Positions 19,546-28,126 of a stretch of 64,000 bases of DNA are shown piece after piece (the stretch's first letter is position 1; each line of letters begins with the position of its first letter). The translations under genes were made by a program, and so were the position numbers. The notes beneath the pieces are model-generated. The model did no database searches. It was not told the DNA's origin and saw only the letters and a program-made list of their open reading frames with translations. The stretch spans positions 1-64,000 of the forward strand of contig CALHGX010000023.1 of NCBI GenBank assembly GCA_938031185.1. The letters are read 5' to 3'. The DNA comes from an uncultured bacterium (GTDB lineage Bacteria; Verrucomicrobiota; Kiritimatiellia; CAIKKV01; CALHGX01).

Positions 19546-20175
19546 ATGAAGAACAAAAGTGCATGGCGGCGGGCGAGTAGCGCGACGGCGGCGGTTGTAT
19601 GCGGGCTGGCCTTGTGCGGGTGTTCGGCGTTCCGGGCCAAGGTGACGCCGATGGACGTGGACAAAGGCCGACCGCTGACGGCGGATTACGACTATGCGGA
19701 TTTGCGCTGGCTGGGCCGCACGGTGGGCCAGGAGATGATAAAGAGCGATTTTCTGCGCAAGGCGGAAACGCCGCCGATCATGGTCGTGATGGGGATTCAG
19801 AATCGAACCGAGCAACATATTGACACAAAGGCCATCACAGACACGATTCGCACGGAAGTGATTCAATCCGGCCGCGCGCAGTTCGTCAACGAAGCGCGCC
19901 GCGACGCGCTGCTCAAGGAGCAGGGGTATCAACTGGCCCATTGTCCGCCGGAAGCGCGCGTCACGGCGGGCCGTCAACTCGGTGCGCGCTACATGCTGAC
20001 TGGCTCGCTGGTGGAAATCAGCAAGGAGTCGCCCCGCGAGGTGCGGCTTTCGAAGCGGCAGGACGTGTATTACCAACTGACGGCGGAGGTCACCGATTTG
20101 GAGAGCGGACTGATCGCGTGGACCACCCAGCTTGAACGCCTGCGCAGCGCCCGCAGACCGCTTATCGGCTGGTAG
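19546..20175 (+). CDS. LpoB-like (PBP activator family) lipoprotein
   Basis: Lipobox ALCGCSA; DLRWLGRTVGQEMIKSDFL...VVMGIQNRTEQHIDTKAITDTIRTEVIQSG...GARYMLTGSLVEI resembles the LpoB/COG3417 family. Confidence 0.75.
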   Translation: MKNKSAWRRASSATAAVVCGLALCGCSAFRAKVTPMDVDKGRPLTADYDYADLRWLGRTVGQEMIKSDFLRKAETPPIMVVMGIQNRTEQHIDTKAITDTIRTEVIQSGRAQFVNEARRDALLKEQGYQLAHCPPEARVTAGRQLGARYMLTGSLVEISKESPREVRLSKRQDVYYQLTAEVTDLESGLIAWTTQLERLRSARRPLIGW

Positions 20176-20197
20176 CCATCTTCCGAGGGGCGCCGGC

Positions 20198-21331
20198 ATG
20201 AGCATTTGCTCGCGAGACGCCCGGCGCAGTGCCGGCGCGTGGGTTCTAGCCGCCGCCCTTCTTTGCGCCGGCTGTCGCGGGCCTTCCCTGAACGCGGCCC
20301 GATGGAATTTCTATGCGGGCCGCTTGGAGCGTGCGGAAAGCGATCTGAGCAGCTCCGGCACGGGCGGGCGCGACGCGGTGTTGCACTACATGGAGCGGGG
20401 GATGATTCGTCATGCCCGTGGGGATTACGAAGGAAGCGTCAGGGATTGGCTCGCGGCGGTGCAACTTCAGGAGCGGCTGGAAACGCACAGTGCTAGCAAG
20501 GCGGCGGCCAGCATGGTCGTTAACGACACCTTGCTCGATTTTCGCGGGTATCCCTTTGAACGGGTGCTGCTGCACACTTTCTTGGCGCAGAACTTCATGA
20601 TGATGGAGCGCTGGGACGAGGCGGCGGTGGAGGGCCGCAACATCGTGCGGCGGTTGGGGCGGATGGATGGGTTTCCCGATGACCCCTTCAGCCGTTATGT
20701 GGCAGGCTTTTCGTTCGAGATGATCGGCGACGGGGAGAACGCGGCGGTGCAGTACCGTCTGGTTTCGCAGTTGCTCAAGACGATTTGCGTGGAGGCGGAT
20801 ACCGGGCGTTTGGCGCAGCCGGACCCAATGACGACGGCCGGCGGGGAGGGGCGGCCTTCGCATGAGCTGGTCTGTTTTTTTGGGCTGGGACGGATGTTGT
20901 CCGGTTCGGCGTGGGAGGAACCGCCGCGGGTGGAAATCCACACGCGCGGCGCGCGGCTTGGCGCAGGGTGGGTATTGGCCCATACCACGCGGCTGATGGC
21001 GGAGAGCGAATCGCGGATGGCGGCCCGGCGCTTTTCCAAGACCGTGGCGCGCATCGCCGTCAAGGAGTCCATCGCCTCGGCGCTGGAGCGGGAGAACGAA
21101 GCGGTGGGCGCGTTGGCGCGCTTGATCCTTTTCTCCATGGAAACACCGGATTTGCGTTGCTGGGAAACGCTGCCCAAGTGGATGGGCGTCGCCCGGGTGC
21201 CGTGCCCCGCCGACCTGACATCCTTCGAGTTGCGGGTGAGCAATGGCCGAACGATTACCGTTTCGTCGCGCATCGCGCGCCGGGATCGGACGTTCGTCGC
21301 GGTTTGCCGGGACTATGCGACCAGACCCTGA
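20198..21331 (+). CDS. COG3014-like lipoprotein with helical repeats
   Basis: Lipobox LLCAGCRG; NFYAGRLERAESDL...LHYMERGMIRHARGDYEGSVRDW...FERVLLHTFLAQNFMMM; directly downstream of the LpoB-like gene. Confidence 0.6.
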   Translation: MSICSRDARRSAGAWVLAAALLCAGCRGPSLNAARWNFYAGRLERAESDLSSSGTGGRDAVLHYMERGMIRHARGDYEGSVRDWLAAVQLQERLETHSASKAAASMVVNDTLLDFRGYPFERVLLHTFLAQNFMMMERWDEAAVEGRNIVRRLGRMDGFPDDPFSRYVAGFSFEMIGDGENAAVQYRLVSQLLKTICVEADTGRLAQPDPMTTAGGEGRPSHELVCFFGLGRMLSGSAWEEPPRVEIHTRGARLGAGWVLAHTTRLMAESESRMAARRFSKTVARIAVKESIASALERENEAVGALARLILFSMETPDLRCWETLPKWMGVARVPCPADLTSFELRVSNGRTITVSSRIARRDRTFVAVCRDYATRP

Positions 21332-21345
21332 TCGCCTCGAAGGCG

Positions 21346-21777
21346 TCAGAAGACCAGTGAGATGACCCACAGCAGCAGAATCACGGCGCAGATGAGCATG
21401 GCGATTGCCTTGTTGCGTTGAATGCGCCGTTCCTGATGCAGATGATGAACGCCCTGGATGCCGCCGGCGGAAAAATAGCTTGCGAAGCGGCGGTCTTTGT
21501 GAGGCGCAAGGCGATGGTCCGCGCCGGGATTGAGTTCCTCTTCGCGCGCCGCAGGCGGCGCGGCGTCAAACAGTTCGCCTTGCGCGGTCTGGCTCCGCGC
21601 CGGGACGGCGGGCGCGTTTCGCGCGGGTGAGCTGGCGGCCGGGCCGGGAAACGAACGCGCTGATCGCCGGCCGGCGCGCTCCACATGCCGCTTTTCGGCT
21701 TGCAGTCGTTCCAGTTCACGCTCGACGGCCGCCAGCCGCTCGGCCAGCGCGGACGGTTTGGCTCGAGAGGGGGCCAT
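21346..21777 (-). CDS. Tail-anchored hypothetical membrane protein
   Basis: Coiled-coil N-terminus (ALAERLAAVERELERLQAEKRHVE) and one C-terminal TM (KAIAMLICAVILLLWVISLVF). Confidence 0.55.
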   Translation of the reverse strand: MAPSRAKPSALAERLAAVERELERLQAEKRHVERAGRRSARSFPGPAASSPARNAPAVPARSQTAQGELFDAAPPAAREEELNPGADHRLAPHKDRRFASYFSAGGIQGVHHLHQERRIQRNKAIAMLICAVILLLWVISLVF

Positions 21778-21786
21778 CGGTTTCGC

Positions 21787-22515
21787 TCAAACGCCCTTGC
21801 TCGTCAGTGCCAACCAGATGGCAGCCACGAGGATGATCACGACTATCGCCGGCAAGGAAAAGGCAAGGCCGATCTTGAGCCAGGTGCCAAAGCCGGTGGG
21901 TGTCGCCGCTGCCGTCTCGCGCGCGCCGGCGGGTTGACGATAGGGCGGTTCAACGGGCAGCGGAGCGCCTCCAGCGGCTTCCACGGCCGCCAGGGCCTTG
22001 ACGAATTCCTTGCGAACCGTGTCAATCAGCACCACGGCCTTGTTCAATTCCTCGCGAAAGTTCTCGTCCGTCCACGACGCGTCATTGATGCCTTCCAATT
22101 CCTGCAACATCTGAGCGAAACGGTGTCGCGTGCCGGAGTAGATTTCCGTCAGGCGGGCGGACCGGTCCTCCAGTTTTTCCAGCGTGACCAGGCTTTCGTT
22201 GATCCGGTCCACCATTTCCTTGCGACCGCGATCGTACTCATCTTGTTTCTGCAGCATTTCCTCGAGCGCCTGCTTCTCGCGCTCCAAGTCCGTTTGCCGC
22301 CGCTGCAGCCGGTCTAACTCCTGCTTCACCCCGGCCACGCTGGCGCCGGTTTCTTCGCGGCGACGCGCCATGCGGGCGAGGTTGAGGTCCGAAACGGGGC
22401 GCGCCGGCAGTTCGTCCGGGCGCGGGCCGACGATGTCGGTTCCCTGGCCGACGGACGACGACCGGATGGCGCCACGCCGTTGCCTCAAGTCATCATCGAA
22501 AAAATCGGTGCTCAT
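21787..22515 (-). CDS. Coiled-coil protein with C-terminal TM anchor
   Basis: Extended heptad region (VKQELDRLQRRQTDLEREKQALEEMLQKQ...) then WLKIGLAFSLPAIVVIILVAAIWLAL; ATG preceded by GGGGAGGT. Confidence 0.65.
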   Translation of the reverse strand: MSTDFFDDDLRQRRGAIRSSSVGQGTDIVGPRPDELPARPVSDLNLARMARRREETGASVAGVKQELDRLQRRQTDLEREKQALEEMLQKQDEYDRGRKEMVDRINESLVTLEKLEDRSARLTEIYSGTRHRFAQMLQELEGINDASWTDENFREELNKAVVLIDTVRKEFVKALAAVEAAGGAPLPVEPPYRQPAGARETAAATPTGFGTWLKIGLAFSLPAIVVIILVAAIWLALTSKGV

Positions 22516-22611
22516 GGTCCACCTCCCCGCGGCTGCCGCCGGCTCTCTCGCGCTTGCGCCCACTCTCGAGTTTACTGTTCCGACACCGCGCCTGCGGCGC
22601 GCCAGTCTCTC

Positions 22612-23118
22612 TCAGGGCCGGAAAATGTCTTCGATTGTCTGTTTATGTTCAATGATTTTCTCCGTCTGACGATCGCTTTGGCGGATCGTCTTCAGGCCTT
22701 GTTGCAGCAGGGCCGCGGCCAGGGCGGTGATCGCGAGCGAGACGGCCATCATGATCAGAATTGTCAGATATTTCGACCGCTGAATGAGGCACTGCAGCGG
22801 AATGACGAGCAGAAGAAAAACCGCCAGTGCCGCGGCCGAAGCCAGATGCCGCTCGGCCAGGGGCCAGGGGACGTGGGGCAACGCATAAAGCCGCACGGCC
22901 GTCGCCGCGGCCAGCATCATTCCTCCGCCGATGAGCAACACGGCCAGGTTCGACCAGACGTGGGCATTGTCGTTGCCGACGGCTTTGCCGACGATGCGCA
23001 TGGCCACCAGCATGGCCACCAGGGCGCCGCCGCCCAGGAGCATGGTCTCGAGTGCGGTCGGCGGGGCGCCCGCCAGGGCGTTGATCACGTCCAAGGCTTC
23101 CTGTCGCCACTGATTCAC
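22612..23118 (-). CDS. Hypothetical multi-TM membrane protein
   Basis: About four hydrophobic segments; GTG start with GGAAGGA SD; coiled-coil-like C-terminus. Confidence 0.6.
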   Translation of the reverse strand: MNQWRQEALDVINALAGAPPTALETMLLGGGALVAMLVAMRIVGKAVGNDNAHVWSNLAVLLIGGGMMLAAATAVRLYALPHVPWPLAERHLASAAALAVFLLLVIPLQCLIQRSKYLTILIMMAVSLAITALAAALLQQGLKTIRQSDRQTEKIIEHKQTIEDIFRP

Positions 23119-23324
23119 GACGGTCCTTCCCGTGGTGTTACGCGATGGCTCTGACCTTACCAGCAAGCGTGGCTCGGCGGCAAGCGCAAATGCCGAAGCG
23201 TGCGGCTCGATGAACGGTGCGCTAGCCGCCAAAGCAGGCGCAAGGTGCTCTGATTCGGGTTGATTCCTCTATCGGGGAGCGATAAGAACAGAACGTCGGT
23301 ACGGCATGGCAAGGAGGGCGCGCG

Positions 23325-23576
23325 ATGAGACAATTCCCGAAAGGACGATGGGTGGCGGCGGCGGCATGCATTTGGTGCGCATGGGCGGTGGCGGCATTTG
23401 GGCGGGATTCGGCGGCGGCGCCGGCGGTGCCGCCGGGCTTTGAACGGCCGCTTGTGATTGATCGGAAGCTCGAAAGGGACGTCCAGGCGTTGGAAAAGAA
23501 AGTGGCCGCGCTGGAGGCGCAGGTGGCCGCGCTGGAAAAGCGGCTGCAAGCGTTGGAAGGCAAGCCGCGCCCCTGA
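23325..23576 (+). CDS. Small exported coiled-coil (Lpp-like heptad) protein
   Basis: Signal peptide then LERDVQALEKKVAALEAQVAALEKRLQALEG heptads; SD AAGGAGG before ATG. Confidence 0.6.
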   Translation: MRQFPKGRWVAAAACIWCAWAVAAFGRDSAAAPAVPPGFERPLVIDRKLERDVQALEKKVAALEAQVAALEKRLQALEGKPRP

Positions 23577-23598
23577 ACCGTTTCGGATTCGTTGACTG

Positions 23599-25494
23599 AT
23601 GAAGAAGCAGAATCTTCGAGCGCACGTGGTGCAAATGGAAGTCCGTCCGGGCCGGCCGGCCGAAAACGCGCGGCGTATGGTGGATTTTGTGGATCGGGCC
23701 CGGCGCGCAGGGGCGGATGTTGTCGTGTTTCCCGAAATGGCCGTTCCTGGCTATCTAATTGGCGACGAATGGGAGCGTCATGCCTTCCTGCGGGAATGCG
23801 AACGGTGGGGACACCAGGTGCGCGAACACGCTCACGGCGTGACGGCGATTTTTGGCAATGTCGGCGTGGATTGGCAGCGGAAGAACGAAGACGGCCGGGT
23901 GCGAAAGTACAACGCCCTTTTTGTGGCCGAAAACGGCCGCTTTGTTGCTCCGTCCGGTTCCCGGTATGATTTCGTCATAAAAACGCTGCTGCCGAACTAC
24001 CGTGAATTCGACGAGAGTCGGCATTTCTTCGATCTTCGGAAGCTGGCCTTGGAGGAGGGCTGCGACGTTCGAGATCTAATCCGGCCTGTTTGGGCCGGAG
24101 GGGTCACGCTGGGCTGCGCGCTTTGCGAGGATGCGTGGGATCCGGACTATTCCGTTTCGCCCCTGCGCATTCTCGCGGCGGCGGGCGTGGAGGTCTTCGT
24201 GAACGCCAGTTGTTCGCCCTACACCCTGAACAAGAACGACAAACGCATCCGTCTGCTCTCGGCGACGGCGCGAACATTGGGGCGTCCGTTAATTTACGTG
24301 AACAACACGGGCATACAGGACAATGGTAAGACCGTTTTCACGTTCGATGGGGCCAGTTGCGTGTATGACGGACACGGGGGGCGGCTGGACGGGCCGCCGG
24401 CGTTTGAAGAGGGCGTGCTGGATGTGGTCGTGCCTCTGGACGGGTCGCGGTTCGGCGCAGGAACGCGACCGGCGGAGGATGGGACCGAAATGATTTACCG
24501 AGCGCTGGCCTATGGAACAAAGAAATTCATGGCCGCAGTGGGGGTAGAGCGGGTGACGGTGGGCGCATCGGGCGGCATTGATTCGTCCGTGGTGGCGGCG
24601 CTCTACGCCAGCATCCTGCCGCCGGAGTCCCTTCTGCTGCTGAACATGCCCAGCCGTTTCAATTCCGGCACAACGATTGCCGTGGCGCGGGAACTGGCGG
24701 AGAACCTCGACTGCTATTACGCCGAGGCGCCCATTGAAGACAGCGTTCGCATGACCGTCGGGCAGTTGGACGGCCTTCAGGTGCGTCGCCCTCGAAGCGG
24801 AGGCGCCCGGCGCTTGAGCCTATCCGGTCTTCAGCGGGAAAACATTCAGGCGCGCGATCGCTCGGCTCGGGTACTGGCCGCGGCCGCCGCCGCATTCGGC
24901 GGGGTGTTCACCTGCAACGGGAACAAGGCGGAGATGACGGCGGGATATGCTACCCTTTATGGCGACCTGGCCGGGTATCTGGCGAACATCGCCGATCTGT
25001 GGAAGGGGGAGGTGTACCAACTGGGCCGCCACCTAAACGAAAAAGTGTTCGGGCGAGTCGTGGTTCCAGAGGGTGCATTTCGGGTGACTCCTTCGGCGGA
25101 ACTAAGTGCGGAGCAGGCGGTGGATGAAGGCAAGGGCGATCCGCTGATCTATCCGTATCATGATCGGCTGTTCTGCTCTTGGGTGGAGTGGTGGGATCGC
25201 GTCACGCCGGAGGAAATACTGGATTGGTATGCGGAGGGCGTCCTGGCGGAACGGATTGGCTATGAGGGACGCATTGAAGCGCTGTTTCCGACGCCGCGCG
25301 AGTTCATCGCGGATTTGGAACGCTGGTGGGGACAGTACCAGGGGCTTGGGGTGGCGAAGCGCATTCAAGCGCCCCCGGTGTTGGCGGTGAAGCGGCGGGC
25401 CTTTGGCTTTGACCATCGAGAGGCGCAGTTGGGGGCGCGGTACACGAGCCGCTACTTGGAAATCAAACAACGCCTTCTGGAAGGGACGGCCTGA
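23599..25494 (+). CDS. nadE: Glutamine-dependent NAD+ synthetase
   Basis: N-terminal nitrilase domain (VVFPEMAVPGYLIGDEW, GCALCEDAWDPDYSV) plus C-terminal NAD synthase P-loop (VGASGGIDSSVVAALYA). Confidence 0.93.
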   Translation: MKKQNLRAHVVQMEVRPGRPAENARRMVDFVDRARRAGADVVVFPEMAVPGYLIGDEWERHAFLRECERWGHQVREHAHGVTAIFGNVGVDWQRKNEDGRVRKYNALFVAENGRFVAPSGSRYDFVIKTLLPNYREFDESRHFFDLRKLALEEGCDVRDLIRPVWAGGVTLGCALCEDAWDPDYSVSPLRILAAAGVEVFVNASCSPYTLNKNDKRIRLLSATARTLGRPLIYVNNTGIQDNGKTVFTFDGASCVYDGHGGRLDGPPAFEEGVLDVVVPLDGSRFGAGTRPAEDGTEMIYRALAYGTKKFMAAVGVERVTVGASGGIDSSVVAALYASILPPESLLLLNMPSRFNSGTTIAVARELAENLDCYYAEAPIEDSVRMTVGQLDGLQVRRPRSGGARRLSLSGLQRENIQARDRSARVLAAAAAAFGGVFTCNGNKAEMTAGYATLYGDLAGYLANIADLWKGEVYQLGRHLNEKVFGRVVVPEGAFRVTPSAELSAEQAVDEGKGDPLIYPYHDRLFCSWVEWWDRVTPEEILDWYAEGVLAERIGYEGRIEALFPTPREFIADLERWWGQYQGLGVAKRIQAPPVLAVKRRAFGFDHREAQLGARYTSRYLEIKQRLLEGTA

Positions 25495-25530
25495 CTGCGG
25501 GCGGGGTTCAGCCGAATCGCCCGCTGCCCG

Positions 25531-27435
25531 TCAACTGGAGGATGGCTCCAGCGCGCGTCGCACGGCGACCAGCAGTTGCTCGTCGGAAAAGGGCTTTTGC
25601 AGGAAACGCCATGACCCGACGGGGACCTGCTTGCGCGCATAGTCGCGCGAAAAGCCGCTGGTGAGCAGCACTGGCGTGTCCGGCTTGATGTTCTGCAGCG
25701 CCTCGAAAAGCGCCCGACCATGCAGATCGGGCATGACGAGGTCCTGCACCACAAGGCTTGTGGCGTCTGCATGGCGGCGGAAAACGCGGAGACAATCCTC
25801 GCCGGAGGTCGCCGTGTGGACGCGAAAACCCGCTCCTTCCAGCGCGGCGCGCGCCTGCTTCAGTGCGGCGGCGTCGTCATCCGCCACGACCACGGTATCT
25901 CCGCCTTGAGCCGGATGGGCGCTGGCGCCGCCCACTGCTTCAGTGCTCGGCAGGTAGATGGTGAAGGTGGCGCCATGGCCGGGACGGCTGGAGACGCGGA
26001 TCCAGCCGCCACAACGTTGGACGGCGGTATGTACGACGGATAGTCCAAGCCCGAGGTGGCCCCCAGCCCCTTTTGTGGTGAAGAAAGGTTCGAAAATTCT
26101 GTCGAGAGCTTCGGGCGGGATGCCGGGGCCGGTGTCGCGTATCCGCAAGATGGCATACCGCCCGCGCCGGGCGTTGGGGTTGAGCCGTTGATCTGGCTTG
26201 AGAGAGGCCTGTTCTCGCGCGTCAATCGAGACACGGCCACCGCGGGGCATGGCCTCCGCTGCGTTGAGGAGCATGTCCACCATCACGTCCACCAGTTGAG
26301 CCGGATCAGCTAACACCGTGGGCAGAGCCTTGAGATTTCGGACACGAACAACGATATTCTTTTGGCGCAGTTGCTCCTCCAGAAGCCCCAGCGCGCTTTG
26401 AATGGCGGTTCCAAGCGGCACACGCTGGATGTTGATATCCTTCTCGATGTCGCTGGCGCGGGCTACGCTGAGGATGCGTTTGGTCAACGTGGAGGCGTGC
26501 CGGACGGCTTCCAGGATGCGACGGGCGTCGGCGGCGGGACGGGTGTTTGGCGCGAGGTACTCCAGCATGGAGGAAGCGTGGCCCGCCATGAGCGTGAGCA
26601 GATTGTTGAACTCATGTGCGATGTTGCTGGCCAGCTTGCCGATGGCCTCCATCTTCTGCCGCGCCATCATGTGCGATTCGTGCCGACGGTACGCGCTGAG
26701 ATCGCGAAAGGCAATGACCACGCCCATCAACATGCCGGTGCGGTCGTTGATGGGCGACACCGTGCAGTTAATGGGACGATGTGTGCCGTCCGCGGAAATC
26801 AGTGTGCGATCGCCGTTGTCCGGATGGGCTGATTCTTCGGTCGCTTTGCCGTCAGAGTGTGCTTCGACTTCGACGGTGCGGAAAACGGTTTGCAGCGGGC
26901 GGCCGATCGCCTCCTCACGCCGCCAACCGGTAAGGTGCTCGGCCACCGGATTCATGAAAGCCACCCGATTGTTCACGTCCGCCGCGATGACGGCATCGCC
27001 GATGCCGGTGAGCGTGGCCTCGAGCCAGCGAGTGCGCTCCTCGAGCTGGCGTTCCATGCGGGCGCGATAGAGCGCCATGTCCAGCGCCACCGCCAATTCG
27101 CGTTCCACAAACGGCTTGATCAAGTATCCGAAGGGCGCGGTGAGCTTGGCCGACGAAAGGGTTTGTTCATCGGCGTAGGCGGTGAGGTAGACGATGGGGA
27201 TCTCCAGTTCCGAATAGATTCGGCGGCCGGCTTCCAAACCGCTGGTACCGCCGGGCAGGCGCACGTCCATCAGCACCAGATCTGGCCGTTTGCGGCGGGC
27301 CAACGTCAGCGCGTCCTCTCCGGTGGCCGCCTGGCCGACGACCTCATAGCCCAGGCGGCGGAGGGTCTGGGCAAGGTCGCGGGCCACAATGGCTTCGTCC
27401 TCCACAACGAGCAACCGCGCTTTTTTCCCGGCCAT
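25531..27435 (-). CDS. Hybrid sensor kinase: receiver-PAS-HisKA-HATPase-receiver
   Basis: LLVVEDEAIVARDLAQTL...DLVLMDVRLPGGTSG; PAS; SNIAHEFNNLLTLMAGHA; GTGPGIPPEALDRIFEPFFTTK-type ATPase; C-terminal receiver with VVQDLVMPDLHG. Confidence 0.9.
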   Translation of the reverse strand: MAGKKARLLVVEDEAIVARDLAQTLRRLGYEVVGQAATGEDALTLARRKRPDLVLMDVRLPGGTSGLEAGRRIYSELEIPIVYLTAYADEQTLSSAKLTAPFGYLIKPFVERELAVALDMALYRARMERQLEERTRWLEATLTGIGDAVIAADVNNRVAFMNPVAEHLTGWRREEAIGRPLQTVFRTVEVEAHSDGKATEESAHPDNGDRTLISADGTHRPINCTVSPINDRTGMLMGVVIAFRDLSAYRRHESHMMARQKMEAIGKLASNIAHEFNNLLTLMAGHASSMLEYLAPNTRPAADARRILEAVRHASTLTKRILSVARASDIEKDINIQRVPLGTAIQSALGLLEEQLRQKNIVVRVRNLKALPTVLADPAQLVDVMVDMLLNAAEAMPRGGRVSIDAREQASLKPDQRLNPNARRGRYAILRIRDTGPGIPPEALDRIFEPFFTTKGAGGHLGLGLSVVHTAVQRCGGWIRVSSRPGHGATFTIYLPSTEAVGGASAHPAQGGDTVVVADDDAAALKQARAALEGAGFRVHTATSGEDCLRVFRRHADATSLVVQDLVMPDLHGRALFEALQNIKPDTPVLLTSGFSRDYARKQVPVGSWRFLQKPFSDEQLLVAVRRALEPSSS

Positions 27436-27658
27436 GTTGTCTCCCTGATCGGCGACGAATTGACGAGAAGTAGTCTTGCACGGCAAGGCGGCAGATGGCA
27501 AGCGCGAGGAACAGGAGGAGAGAAAAAAGAGATCGTTGGACCACGGACCATGGAAGGACACTGTGATTGAGGAACAGGGAATTAGGCCGGAACGGGACAC
27601 GCGGAACCGACGCCAGATCTCGGGGAAAACGTGAACGAAAGCAGCAGGCGATCAGATG

Positions 27659-27676
27659 GTTCTCGTAAATGAGAAC
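27659..27676. repeat. Perfect inverted repeat GTTCTC-gtaaat-GAGAAC
   Basis: Read directly; lies in the ~400-bp gap between the hybrid kinase and the small ORF at 27837. Confidence 0.5.
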
Positions 27677-27836
27677 GCGGCGTGATGAGTTGACAAGCCT
27701 TTGCTGGACAAAAGAACTGGTGAGATCGCTACAGCCGCAGGATAACAAGAAAGCGGTCGTCTCAGGTGTGGGGAATTTGTATTTTCGGTGTCAAATGGCC
27801 CGAAAGATGCTTTAGCGCAGGGAGGAGGGTCAGATA

Positions 27837-28112
27837 ATGCTCGCCTTGTATGATACCGCATTGAGTTTTTTGATTGTGTTGATTTTTTCGGTCTGGGTTT
27901 GGCGGCTGAAGCGCGGGATGAACCGGGCGCCGGAATCGGCGCCGTCTGCCGAAGCTCCCCCGGCAGAGCCTTCTCCAAACCATGTCACGCTTGTGGCCCG
28001 TCCTCATGCGGTGGCGGCGACACATTCGCCGGTGACGAAGCGAGCCGCTTCAGCAACGGCTGCGTCGCGGACAGTGCGCGAAGGTGGCGTTCCCACGTGG
28101 ACGATTGACTAA
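27837..28112 (+). CDS. Small single-TM hypothetical protein
   Basis: SD GGAGGAGGG 7 nt upstream of ATG; N-terminal TM (LSFLIVLIFSVWVWRLKR) with Ala/Pro-rich tail. Confidence 0.5.
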   Translation: MLALYDTALSFLIVLIFSVWVWRLKRGMNRAPESAPSAEAPPAEPSPNHVTLVARPHAVAATHSPVTKRAASATAASRTVREGGVPTWTID

Positions 28113-28126
28113 AGGTCCGGGCGGCC

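Noticed and set aside
25497-25524. Inverted repeat GCGGGCG-N14-CGCCCGC between convergent nadE and the hybrid kinase
   Set aside because: Reasonable stem but a 14-nt loop and no T-tract; not convincing as an intrinsic terminator.
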